Below are positions 1 to 7,764 of a stretch of 64,000 nucleotides of DNA, piece by piece (position 1 is the first letter of the stretch; each line of letters begins with the position of its first letter). The notes beneath the pieces are model-generated. The model was not told where the DNA came from and made no database searches. It worked only from the letters and a program-made list of their open reading frames with translations. The stretch is taken from positions 1,798,001 through 1,862,000 of the forward strand of contig NZ_JBFREB010000001.1 in assembly GCF_052114085.1 (NCBI RefSeq). Reading direction: 5' to 3'. A program made the position numbers and the translations under genes. The stretch comes from Leifsonia sp052114085. GTDB taxonomy: Bacteria > Actinomycetota > Actinomycetes > Actinomycetales > Microbacteriaceae.

Positions 1-59
1 CTGTCGGACCCGCGGCGTACACTTCCGAACATCTCCGCCTAGGCACGAACGCTCCAAAA

Positions 60-90
60 TACATTTGCGAGTTTCGAACATGTGTTCGAA
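60..90 (+). promoter_or_regulatory. LexA (SOS) box and -10 element of the mutasome operon
   Basis: The 18-bp near-palindrome at 73-90 contains CGAACATGTGTTCG (75-88), a full match to the Gram-positive/actinobacterial LexA consensus GAAC-N4-GTTC. A possible -10 hexamer TACATT lies at 60-65, so the box would cover the transcription start. No convincing -35 is visible this close to the window edge. The box precedes imuA'-imuB-dnaE2, which belong to the LexA regulon in mycobacteria and other bacteria. The box is seen directly; regulation is inferred. Confidence 0.88.
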
Positions 91-99
91 AATAGGAGG

Positions 100-792
100 G
101 TGTCACTCGCAGCCCAGCACCTCAGCGAACCGGTCGTCGACCGGGCGCAGGTGCACGAGCTGCAGACCCGCATCCGCCAGATGCAGGCCACCAAGCTCGA
201 GAGCCGGACGCTGCAGACGCATCCCGCGCTCTCCCTGCTGCTTCCCGGCGGCGCGCTCAAGGCCGGCGCGGCCTACTCGGTGCGGGGGTCGACCACACTG
301 CTGATGGCCATGCTGGCCGGCCCGAGCGCAGCCGGCGCGTGGTGCGGGGTGGTCGGGATGCCCGACTTCGGAGCCGAGGCGGCCGGGCGATTCGGCATCG
401 ACCTGGAGAGGTTGGTGCTTGTGCCGCATCCCGGCGACGACTGGCTGACCGTGACCGCTGCCATCGTCGACGTGCTCAGCGTGGTCGTGGTCGCGCCGCC
501 GTCCCGCGCCAGAGACGGCGACGTCGCCCGCCTCAGCGCCCGGCTGCGGCAGCGCGAGTCGACCCTCATCGTCGCGGGCGACTGGCCCCAGGTGGAGGCG
601 ACCCTGACGGTCGCGCGCAGCGGTTGGGACGGGCTCGGCGCCGGCAACGGCTACCTCTCGTCACGCCGGGTGACGGTGGAGTCCGCGCCACGCGGCGGCG
701 CCGGACCGCGGCGCACCGCCGACCTGTGGCTGCCTGCGGTGGATGAGAGCTTCCGCGCGTCCGCTCCCACCCGCCTCGAGGCGGTGAGCTGA
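100..792 (+). CDS. imuA': ImuA'-like protein of the DNA-damage mutasome
   Basis: This 230-residue protein is most like the actinobacterial ImuA' proteins, RecA-fold-related accessory factors that work with ImuB and the polymerase DnaE2 in damage-induced mutagenesis. It has a charged N-terminal helix (about residues 1-35), an LLPGG segment where RecA-like folds place their nucleotide loop, and a hydrophobic strand of the form SVVVVAPP. No intact Walker A motif is visible. GTG at 100 is preferred because the upstream in-frame GTG at 82 lies inside the LexA box; an AGGAGG directly abuts GTG 100, so spacing is unusual and the start is uncertain. imuB and dnaE2 follow on the same strand, which is the main support for the call. 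Confidence 0.75.
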   Translation: MSLAAQHLSEPVVDRAQVHELQTRIRQMQATKLESRTLQTHPALSLLLPGGALKAGAAYSVRGSTTLLMAMLAGPSAAGAWCGVVGMPDFGAEAAGRFGIDLERLVLVPHPGDDWLTVTAAIVDVLSVVVVAPPSRARDGDVARLSARLRQRESTLIVAGDWPQVEATLTVARSGWDGLGAGNGYLSSRRVTVESAPRGGAGPRRTADLWLPAVDESFRASAPTRLEAVS

Positions 793-820
793 TGCGCGAC
801 GCAGCCGCCCGCACCACCCC

Positions 821-880
821 GCGACATTCGTGCCGAATGTCGCTTTTCGCCCCGGGAAACGGGACATTCGGCACGAATGT
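821..880. repeat. Composite inverted repeat between imuA' and imuB
   Basis: Two 17-bp arms at 824-840 (ACATTCGTGCCGAATGT) and 864-880 (ACATTCGGCACGAATGT) are exact reverse complements of each other. Each arm is also a palindrome with a 3-nt centre; the left one extends to a perfect 10-bp hairpin at 821-843. The spacer 841-863 holds CCCCGGG. The element fills most of the 115-nt gap before imuB. It shares its core with the element at 6000-6056. No T tract follows, so it does not look like a plain intrinsic terminator. Confidence 0.85.
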
Positions 881-907
881 GGGCACCCATACCACAGGGG
901 CACGACG

Positions 908-2479
908 ATGAGCAGGAACACCGCGCACCAGCCCGCCGTCACCCGCACGATCGTGCTGTGGTGCCCCGACTGGCCGGTGATCGCTGCCCGGCAGGCGCTC
1001 GACCTCGCCGCCGACCTGCCGTTGGCGCTGGTCGAGAAGGGCCTCGTGTTCGCCTGCTCTGACGCTGCGCGCGCCGACGGCGTGAAGCGCGGGCTGCGGA
1101 TGCGCGAGGCGCAGGCGCGCTGCCCGCAGCTGGAGGTGATCACGTACGACCCCGTGCTGGATGCGCGCGCTTTCGAGCCGGTGCTCGCCGCCATCGAGGA
1201 GATCACGCCCGGCGTGCAGCCGGTGCGGCCCGGCACCTGCGTGCTGCGGGCACGCGGCCCCGCTCGCTACTACGGCGGCGAGGAGGAGGCGGCCGCCGAG
1301 CTGCTGCGCTGCCTGGAGGGACTGGGCCTGCCGGACGCGCGGGTCGGCATCGCCGACGGACCGTTCGCGGCCGAGCAGGCCGCCCGTTCCACCGGCCGTT
1401 CCCGCGTGCGCGTCATCCCGGCCGGCGACTCCCCCGCGTTCCTGGCGCCCCTGACGGTGGCCCAGCTGGGTCTCGCCGACCTGACCCCGCTGCTGCGCCG
1501 CCTCGGCCTGCACACCCTCGGCGACATCGCCGCGCTCTCCCGCGTCGACATGCGGGAGCGGTTCGGCGAGAGGGGCGAGCACGCGCACACCCTCGCCAGC
1601 GGGCTCGACGGCGCCGCAGTGGTGCCGCGCACCCCACCGAAGCAGCTCGACCGCGCCATCGAGTTCGAGCCTCCCCTCGACCGGGTCGACCAGGTGACGT
1701 TCGCCGTCCGCGGCACGGCCGAGCAGTTCGTGGCCGCCCTGACCAAGGCCGGGCTCGTGTGCACGTCGCTGCGGATCGAGGTGACCGACGAATCCGGCCG
1801 CGTCGGCGAGCGCACCTGGCTGCACCCGCGGCTGTTCTCGGCCCCGGATGTGGTGGACCGCGTGCGCTGGCAGCTGCAGGGCGCAGGCTCGATCGACTCG
1901 GGCCTGGCGTCGCCGATCGCCCGCGTCGTGCTGGAGCCCGCCGCGGTCGACGACATCGGCCACCACGAGGACGGCCTGTGGGGCGGCGGGGCCGATGAGC
2001 GCATCCACCACGGCCTCACCCGCGTGCAGAGCATGCTCGGGCACGACGCCGTGCTCACCGCGACGATCGCGGGTGGGAGGGCACCCGCCGAGCGGCAGGT
2101 GCTGGTGCCGTGGGGCGACCGTCCGGTGGGGGTCGCCCGCGCCGACCGCCCGTGGCCCGGGTCCCTGCCCGCCCCTGCGCCGTCGACCGTGTTCGAGGTG
2201 CCGCGTCCCGTCGCCGTGCTGACCGAGGAGGGCACCCCGGTCGAGGTGACCGACCGCGGTGACGTGACGGCGCCGATCGTCCGCTTCTCCCCCACCGGTC
2301 AGACACGGGATGCGCGCCCGGTGGGGTCGTGGGCGGGCCCGTGGCCGGTGCGGGAGCGGTGGTGGGATGCGTCCCTCTCCCGCGCGCTGTTCCGTTTCCA
2401 GCTGGTCGACGCTGACGGGACGGCGTGGCTGCTCGCACTCGCCGGCACCGGCTGGTTCGCCGAGGCCCGCTATGACTGA
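908..2479 (+). CDS. imuB: ImuB, catalytically inactive Y-family polymerase-like clamp adaptor
   Basis: ImuB links the beta clamp, ImuA' and DnaE2 in the mutasome. The 523-residue protein opens with the actinobacterial ImuB signature VLWCPDWPV, where active Y-family polymerases carry catalytic aspartates. The palm strand around residues 95-115 lacks the SIDE-type motif, so it is predicted to be non-catalytic. QVLVPWGD at about 397-404 sits where mycobacterial ImuB has its clamp-binding QLPLWG motif and may serve that role. The C-terminal region carries the DRGDV and WWD blocks common in the family. ATG 908 has an AGGGG sequence about 9 nt upstream; an in-frame extension to 830 would run through the inverted repeat and is rejected. 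Confidence 0.93.
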   Translation: MSRNTAHQPAVTRTIVLWCPDWPVIAARQALDLAADLPLALVEKGLVFACSDAARADGVKRGLRMREAQARCPQLEVITYDPVLDARAFEPVLAAIEEITPGVQPVRPGTCVLRARGPARYYGGEEEAAAELLRCLEGLGLPDARVGIADGPFAAEQAARSTGRSRVRVIPAGDSPAFLAPLTVAQLGLADLTPLLRRLGLHTLGDIAALSRVDMRERFGERGEHAHTLASGLDGAAVVPRTPPKQLDRAIEFEPPLDRVDQVTFAVRGTAEQFVAALTKAGLVCTSLRIEVTDESGRVGERTWLHPRLFSAPDVVDRVRWQLQGAGSIDSGLASPIARVVLEPAAVDDIGHHEDGLWGGGADERIHHGLTRVQSMLGHDAVLTATIAGGRAPAERQVLVPWGDRPVGVARADRPWPGSLPAPAPSTVFEVPRPVAVLTEEGTPVEVTDRGDVTAPIVRFSPTGQTRDARPVGSWAGPWPVRERWWDASLSRALFRFQLVDADGTAWLLALAGTGWFAEARYD

Positions 2480-2486
2480 CCCCGGT

Positions 2487-2562
2487 CCCACCCCATCGCT
2501 TCCTCGCTTAATCCGCCGGATGGGGTCGAAACAGCGGATTAATCGAGGAACCGATGGTGGGG
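2487..2562. repeat. Imperfect inverted repeat between imuB and dnaE2
   Basis: Arms at 2487-2516 and 2534-2562 pair over about 29 positions with a few mismatches and one 2-nt bulge, around a 17-nt loop. The arms share the word CCTCG(A/C)TTAATCCGC, and the same word appears in the element at 28854-28920. The repeat begins 7 nt after the imuB stop and ends just before the dnaE2 ribosome binding site, so it would form a stable hairpin in the mutasome mRNA. Confidence 0.85.
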
Positions 2563-2580
2563 CGAGGGAGGTGAGTGAGC

Positions 2581-5500
2581 GTGGGGTTTGATAATCCGCC
2601 GATTCCGTGGGCCGAGTTCGAGCGGAAGCTGTCGGGGCGGCGGACGGCGCAGCCGACTGACGAGCGGCCATCGTCGCGCAAGCGGCAGAAGTACGTGCCG
2701 GCGCCCATCCCGGACACCCCGGCCGATGCCGTCCCGTACGCTGAGCTCCACGCGCACAGCAACTTCAGCTTCCTTGACGGCGCCTCCTCCCCGGAGGAGC
2801 TGCTGGAGGAGGCCACCCGGCTGAACCTGCACGCGCTCGCGCTCACCGACCACGATGGGCTCTACGGCGTCGTCCACCTGGCCGAGGCCGCGGAGGCGTA
2901 CGACCGGGTGAAGACCGTGTTCGGCGCCGAGCTGTCTCTCTCGCTCAGCAAGCCGCAGAACGGCGAGCCCGATCCGGAGGGCAGCCACCTCGTGCTGCTC
3001 GCCCGCCGCCAGGAGGGCTACCACCGTCTCGCCGCGGCGATCACCGCCGGGCAGCTCGCCGGCGAAGAGAAGGGCCGCCCACTGTACCGCCTCGACGAGC
3101 TGTCCGAGCAGGCGGGCGGCGAGTGGATGGTGCTGACCGGCTGCCGGAAGGGCGAGGTCCGCCGAGCCCTCACGGAGCACGGCGAGCGGGCCGCAGAGCG
3201 CGAGGTCGCCCGGCTGACCGAGCTGTTCGGCCACGACAACGTGCTCGTCGAGCTGATCGATCAGGGCGCGCCGCGCGACTCCACCGAGAACGACATCCTG
3301 ACCCGGATCGCCGGCAGGCTGGGACTTCCGACGGTCGCGACCAACAACGTCCACTACGCGAGCCCGGCGCAGTACCCGCTCGCGACCGCGGTCTCAGCCG
3401 TGCGCGCCCGGCGCAGCCTGGACGAGCTCGACGGCTGGCTGCCCGCCTCCGGGGCCGCCCACCTGCGCAGCGGCGCCGAGATGGCCCGCCGCTTCGCCCG
3501 CTACCCGGGCGCCGTCGAGCGCACGGTCGAGATCGCCGACGACCTCGCCTTCCGTCTCCGCAGCGCCCGGCCGCGGCTGCCCCGGCAGGACGTCCCGGAA
3601 GGGCATACGCCGATGAGCTGGCTGCGCGAGCTGACCTGGCGGGGAGCTGCCGAACGCTACCCCGACCTCGACCGCAACCCGGCCAAGCGGGAGCGCATCG
3701 AACGCGAACTGGATGTCATCGAGGCGAAGGACTTCCCCGGCTACTTCCTCATCGTCCACGACATCGTGCGTTTCGCCCGCAGCCAGGGCATCCTCTGCCA
3801 GGGCCGCGGCTCGGCGGCGAACTCGGCGGTCGTCTACCTGCTGGGCATCACCGCGGTCGACTCGATCAAGTACAACCTGCCGTTCGAGCGGTTCCTCTCC
3901 AGCATGCGCGAGGAGGAACCCGACATCGACGTCGACTTCGACTCCGACCGGCGCGAGGAGGTCATCCAGTACGTCTACCGCAAGTACGGCCGGCACAACG
4001 CCGCACAGGTCGCCAACGTCATCACCTACCGGCCGAAGAACGCAGTGCGCGACATGGCGAAGGCGCTCGGCTACTCCACCGGCCAGCAGGATGCCTGGAG
4101 CAAGCAGATCGACTCATGGGGTTCCGTGCAGACCAGCGACGAGAACGACATCCCGGACGACGTGGTCGGGCTCGCGGAGCAGGTGCTGAAGTTCCCGCGG
4201 CACCTGGGCATCCACTCGGGCGGGATGGTGCTGACCGACCGGCCCGTCGGCGAGGTGTGCCCGATCGAGCACGCCCGCATGGACGGCCGCACGGTGCTGC
4301 AGTGGGACAAGGACGACTGCGCGTGGATGGGACTGGTCAAGTTCGACCTGCTGGGTCTCGGGATGCTGTCGGCCCTCGACTACTCGATGCGCACCATCGA
4401 GGCGTCGCTCGGCGAGAAGTGGACGCTGGAGACCATCCCGAAAGAGGAGGCTGGCGTGTACGACATGCTCTGCCGGGCCGACTCGATCGGCGTGTTCCAG
4501 GTGGAGAGCCGCGCCCAGATCGGCACGCTGCCGCGCCTCCAGCCGCGCAGCTTCTACGACCTGGTGATCGAGATCGCGCTCATCCGGCCCGGCCCCATCC
4601 AGGGCGGTGCTGTGCACCCGTACATCCGCCGCAAGACCGGCAAGGAGAAGGTCACCTACCTGCACCCGGCCCTGGTGCCGGTGCTGGAGCGGACGATGGG
4701 CGTTCCGCTCTTCCAGGAGCAGCTGATGCAGATGGCGGTCGCGGTCGGCGACTGCACCGCGGAGGACGCCGACCAGCTGCGCCGGGCGATGGGCTCCAAG
4801 CGCGGGGTGGAGAAGATCGACGCGCTGAAGGCGAAGCTGTACGAGGGGATGGCGCACAACGGCATCACCGGCGACGATGCCGACGCGATCTACGGGAAGA
4901 TCGAGGCGTTCGCCAGCTTCGGTTTCGCCGAGAGCCACGCGATCAGCTTCGCGCTGCTCGTGTACGTCAGCTCGTGGATGAAGCTGCACTACCCTGGCGC
5001 GTTCCTGGCCGGGCTGCTGCGCGCTCAGCCGATGGGCTTCTACTCGCCGCGGACGCTCACCGCCGACGCTCGGCGGCACGGCGTCGTGGTGCAGCGGCCG
5101 CACATCCAGCGGTCGGGTGTGTTCCCACTGCTGGAGCCGCTGGACGACTCCGGCCCGAATGAGGCGCAGGGCCCCACCGGCTCGGACCCGTGCAGGGAGG
5201 CGGACCAGCCTCCCATCGCCCCGTTCGACCCCGCGGTCCCCCTCGACTTCACCGCGCACCGGCGGGACGCCGCCCACGCCGTGCGGCTGGGACTCGCGGG
5301 CGTCACCTCCATCGGAGAGAAGCTGGCCGAGAAGATCGTCGCCGAGCGGGAAGCGTACGGCCCGTACCGGAACCTGGGCGACCTCGCCCGTCGCACCGGG
5401 CTCAACACCGCGCAGCTGGAGGCGCTCGCCGCCGCAGGCGCATTCGAGGGCTTCGACCTGAGCAGGCGGCAGGCGATCTGGGAGGCGGGCAACGCCGCGC

Positions 5501-5979
5501 AGGAGCGGCCCGAGTTCCTGGCGGGCACCGCGATCACCGTGCAGCCGCCACTCCTGCCGATGCTCTCCCCCGCCGAGCAGCTGGCCAGCGACCTGTGGTC
5601 GACCGGGATCTCGACCGACGACCATCCCATCCGCTTCCTCCGTCCGGCCCTTGCGGCGCGCGGAGTGCACCCGGCGGACACGCTCGCGGCTGGGGAGTCG
5701 GGGCGGCGCATCGAGGTCGGCGGCGTGGTCACGCACCGGCAGCGGCCGGCGACGGCGGCCGGGGTGACCTTCCTCAACATCGAGGACGAGACCGGGATGG
5801 TCAACGTGGTGTGCCCGGTCGGCGTGTGGAACCGCTACCGGCGTGTGGCGCGGCAGGCTCCGGCGATGATCGTCCGCGGCATCCTGGAACGCAGCGAGGA
5901 GGGTGTGGTCAACATCGTCGCCGACAAGCTCGAGGCGCTCGACACCGGCATCCGAACGGTCTCGCGCGACTTCCGCTGA
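2581..5979 (+). CDS. dnaE2: DnaE2, error-prone DNA polymerase III alpha subunit
   Basis: This C-family polymerase performs translesion synthesis with ImuA'/ImuB. The N-terminal PHP domain is recognisable by LHAHSNFSF (56-64) and LTDHDGLYG. The palm carries the catalytic triad in PDIDVDFD (Asp448, Asp450 and Asp452), preceded by GRGSAANSAVVYLLGIT. Helix-hairpin-helix residues near 900-940 and a C-terminal OB fold (about 1041 onward) follow. At about 1,132 residues it has DnaE2 rather than DnaE1 length, and the neighbours agree. GGGAGG at 2566-2571 gives 9-nt spacing to GTG 2581 and only 3 nt to the alternative GTG 2575, so 2581 is chosen. Confidence 0.95.
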   Translation: MGFDNPPIPWAEFERKLSGRRTAQPTDERPSSRKRQKYVPAPIPDTPADAVPYAELHAHSNFSFLDGASSPEELLEEATRLNLHALALTDHDGLYGVVHLAEAAEAYDRVKTVFGAELSLSLSKPQNGEPDPEGSHLVLLARRQEGYHRLAAAITAGQLAGEEKGRPLYRLDELSEQAGGEWMVLTGCRKGEVRRALTEHGERAAEREVARLTELFGHDNVLVELIDQGAPRDSTENDILTRIAGRLGLPTVATNNVHYASPAQYPLATAVSAVRARRSLDELDGWLPASGAAHLRSGAEMARRFARYPGAVERTVEIADDLAFRLRSARPRLPRQDVPEGHTPMSWLRELTWRGAAERYPDLDRNPAKRERIERELDVIEAKDFPGYFLIVHDIVRFARSQGILCQGRGSAANSAVVYLLGITAVDSIKYNLPFERFLSSMREEEPDIDVDFDSDRREEVIQYVYRKYGRHNAAQVANVITYRPKNAVRDMAKALGYSTGQQDAWSKQIDSWGSVQTSDENDIPDDVVGLAEQVLKFPRHLGIHSGGMVLTDRPVGEVCPIEHARMDGRTVLQWDKDDCAWMGLVKFDLLGLGMLSALDYSMRTIEASLGEKWTLETIPKEEAGVYDMLCRADSIGVFQVESRAQIGTLPRLQPRSFYDLVIEIALIRPGPIQGGAVHPYIRRKTGKEKVTYLHPALVPVLERTMGVPLFQEQLMQMAVAVGDCTAEDADQLRRAMGSKRGVEKIDALKAKLYEGMAHNGITGDDADAIYGKIEAFASFGFAESHAISFALLVYVSSWMKLHYPGAFLAGLLRAQPMGFYSPRTLTADARRHGVVVQRPHIQRSGVFPLLEPLDDSGPNEAQGPTGSDPCREADQPPIAPFDPAVPLDFTAHRRDAAHAVRLGLAGVTSIGEKLAEKIVAEREAYGPYRNLGDLARRTGLNTAQLEALAAAGAFEGFDLSRRQAIWEAGNAAQERPEFLAGTAITVQPPLLPMLSPAEQLASDLWSTGISTDDHPIRFLRPALAARGVHPADTLAAGESGRRIEVGGVVTHRQRPATAAGVTFLNIEDETGMVNVVCPVGVWNRYRRVARQAPAMIVRGILERSEEGVVNIVADKLEALDTGIRTVSRDFR

Positions 5980-5999
5980 CGCACCCTCGCCCCCGCGCC

Positions 6000-6056
6000 A
6001 CATTCGTCACGAATTGTCGCTTTCGCGGCGCCAAAGCGACAATTCGTGACGAATGT
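6000..6056. repeat. Perfect 24-bp inverted repeat between convergent dnaE2 and amn
   Basis: Arms 6000-6023 and 6033-6056 are exact reverse complements around the 9-nt loop CGCGGCGCC. Each arm contains the inner palindrome ATTCGTCACGAAT. It lies 20 nt past the dnaE2 stop and 9 nt past the amn stop on the other strand, so it could act as a bidirectional terminator. It shares ATTCGT..CGAAT and GTCGCTTT with the element at 821-880. Confidence 0.9.
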
Positions 6057-6065
6057 TCCCCTCGG

Positions 6066-6902
6066 TCAGTCGTCTTCGAATCGCAGGTGGCGCACGCTGC
6101 GACCGTTGCGACGCACCAGACGCAGCGCCTCCACGCCGATCCGGATGTGCCGCTCGACGAAGTCGCGCGTCACCCCGCGGTCGCTCTCCGCCGTCTTCAC
6201 ACCCTCCGGAGTCATCGGCTGGTCCGAGACGAGCAGCAGCGCGCCGCTCGGGATGCGATTGGCGAAGCCGGCCGCGAACACCGTCGCCGTCTCCATGTCC
6301 ACCGCCATGCACCGGGTCCGTCTCAGGTACTCCTTGAACGTCTCATCGTGTTCCCACACCCGACGGTTGGTCGTATAGACCGTTCCGGTCCAGTAGTCGT
6401 GCTTGAAGTCGCGGATGGTGGACGACACCGCCCGCTGCAACTGGAACGCGGGAAGCGCGGGCACCTCCGGCGGCAGATAGTCGTTCGAGGTGCCCTCTCC
6501 GCGGATCGCCGCGATCGGGAGCACCAGGTCGCCGAGCTGGCTCTTGCGCTTTACCCCGCCGCATTTGCCCAGGAACAGCGCCGCCTTCGGCGACACCGCG
6601 GAGAGCAGGTCCATGATCGTCGCTGCGTTGGGGCTCCCCATCCCGAAGTCGACCATGGTGATGCCGTCCGCGGTCGCGTTCGGCATCGACCGGTCGAGTC
6701 CGCGCACCTCCGTGCCGTACCACTCGGCGAACCGCTCCACGTAGTCGCCGAAATTGGTGAGCAGGATGTGGTCGCCGAACTCCTCGAGCGGCGTCCCGGT
6801 GTAGCGGGGCAGCCAGTCGTGGACGATCGCCGCCTTGTCCCGGAGGGCCGCCGGGGGCACCGCTGCCGCGGCCGTGTCGACCGTGTTCTCCGCATCCACC
6901 AT
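6066..6902 (-). CDS. amn: AMP nucleosidase (short, catalytic-domain form)
   Basis: Predicted to hydrolyse AMP to adenine and ribose 5-phosphate. The 278 residues cover a single purine nucleoside phosphorylase-type domain: LGKCGG (111-116), VDMETATVFA (201-210, the ribose-contacting Met-Glu pair) and LLVSDQPM (223-230, the conserved acidic residue). The N-terminal extra domain of E. coli Amn (about 480 residues) is absent. ATG 6902 is preceded by AAGGA about 9 nt upstream. The VIT-family gene lies 34 nt upstream on the same strand. A related nucleoside phosphorylase specificity cannot be excluded from sequence alone. Confidence 0.85.
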   Translation of the reverse strand: MVDAENTVDTAAAAVPPAALRDKAAIVHDWLPRYTGTPLEEFGDHILLTNFGDYVERFAEWYGTEVRGLDRSMPNATADGITMVDFGMGSPNAATIMDLLSAVSPKAALFLGKCGGVKRKSQLGDLVLPIAAIRGEGTSNDYLPPEVPALPAFQLQRAVSSTIRDFKHDYWTGTVYTTNRRVWEHDETFKEYLRRTRCMAVDMETATVFAAGFANRIPSGALLLVSDQPMTPEGVKTAESDRGVTRDFVERHIRIGVEALRLVRRNGRSVRHLRFEDD

Positions 6903-6936
6903 GTCCCGAATCCTTCCGCTGCTGTCCGCGTGGCCG

Positions 6937-7677
6937 TCAGCCCGCGACCGTCGTTCCGAGCAGCGAGCCGACCAGGAACGTGGCCGCCAGGGCCAGCGCG
7001 CCGCCCACCACCACTCGTACCATGGCACGGCCGCGCGAGCTGCCCCCGATCCACGCGGCAACGTAGCCGGTGACCGCCAGTGCGAACAGCACGGCCACAA
7101 AGGTGACCGGAATCCGGAGCGTCGGCGGAAGCAGGATGGTGAGCATCGGCAGCACCGCACCGCACGTGAACGCGACCGCCGAGGCCAGTGCGGCATGCCA
7201 GGGGCTGACCACGTCGTCCTGGTCGATGCCGAGTTCGGCGGACAGGTGCGCGGCCAGAGCGTCGTGCTCGGTCAACTCGACCGCGACCTGGCGCGCCGTC
7301 GCAGGTGAGAGTCCCCGGGCTTCGTACAGGCCGGTCAGCTCGTCGAGCTCCTCCTCGGGCATCTCGGCGAGCTCCCGCCGCTCCTTGGCGATGAGCGACC
7401 GCTCGCTGTCGCGCTGGCTGCTCACCGAGACGTACTCTCCGAGCGCCATCGAGATCGCACCGCCGACCAGGGCGGCGAGCCCGGCGGTGACGATCGCCGG
7501 GATGGAGCTGGTCGCACCGGCGACACCGACGACCACCGCCGCAACCGAGACGATGCCGTCGTTCGCGCCCAGGACGCCGGCTCGCAACCAGTTGAGCCGC
7601 TGCGCCAGCCCGGCACGATGCGGCTCATCCGCATGCTGCTCCGGTACCGCGCCCGCGTTTCCCGTCATGTCGCTCAT
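6937..7677 (-). CDS. VIT1/CCC1 family membrane protein (probable Fe2+/Mn2+ transporter)
   Basis: The 246-residue protein matches the VIT1/CCC1 iron/manganese transporter family. It has the N-terminal helix with LGANDGIVS typical of the family, a GAISMALGEYVSVSSQRD segment, an acidic cytosolic loop (about residues 95-165, glutamate-rich, where metal binds in plant VIT1), and three C-terminal hydrophobic segments from about 165. It would move divalent metals across the membrane; direction and metal are not decided by sequence. It probably shares a transcript with amn downstream. Start ATG 7677; Met4 is an alternative. Confidence 0.88.
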   Translation of the reverse strand: MSDMTGNAGAVPEQHADEPHRAGLAQRLNWLRAGVLGANDGIVSVAAVVVGVAGATSSIPAIVTAGLAALVGGAISMALGEYVSVSSQRDSERSLIAKERRELAEMPEEELDELTGLYEARGLSPATARQVAVELTEHDALAAHLSAELGIDQDDVVSPWHAALASAVAFTCGAVLPMLTILLPPTLRIPVTFVAVLFALAVTGYVAAWIGGSSRGRAMVRVVVGGALALAATFLVGSLLGTTVAG

Positions 7678-7734
7678 GCGCCCAGCCTAGGAACCGCAGC
7701 CCTCGCGCGCCACGAAGGTACGGCGACCCTAAGC

Positions 7735-7753
7735 GAGCGTCGGCCGGACGCTC
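7735..7753 (-). terminator. Hairpin downstream of the SF2 helicase gene
   Basis: GAGCGTC and GACGCTC (7735-7741 and 7747-7753) form a perfect 7-bp stem with a 5-nt loop, 11 nt past the helicase stop. No T run follows on the minus strand, so any terminator role would be atypical. Confidence 0.45.
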
Positions 7754-7764
7754 CCGTCGATCGC

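Noticed and set aside
830..907. A 26-residue N-terminal extension of ImuB
   Set aside because: It would be encoded by the inverted repeat and has no ribosome binding site; the family begins near the ATG at 908.
566..2671. A 701-codon open frame on the minus strand opposite imuB
   Set aside because: High GC keeps antisense frames open. The encoded sequence is low-complexity Arg/Gly/Ala-rich with no family match, while the plus strand encodes a clear ImuB.
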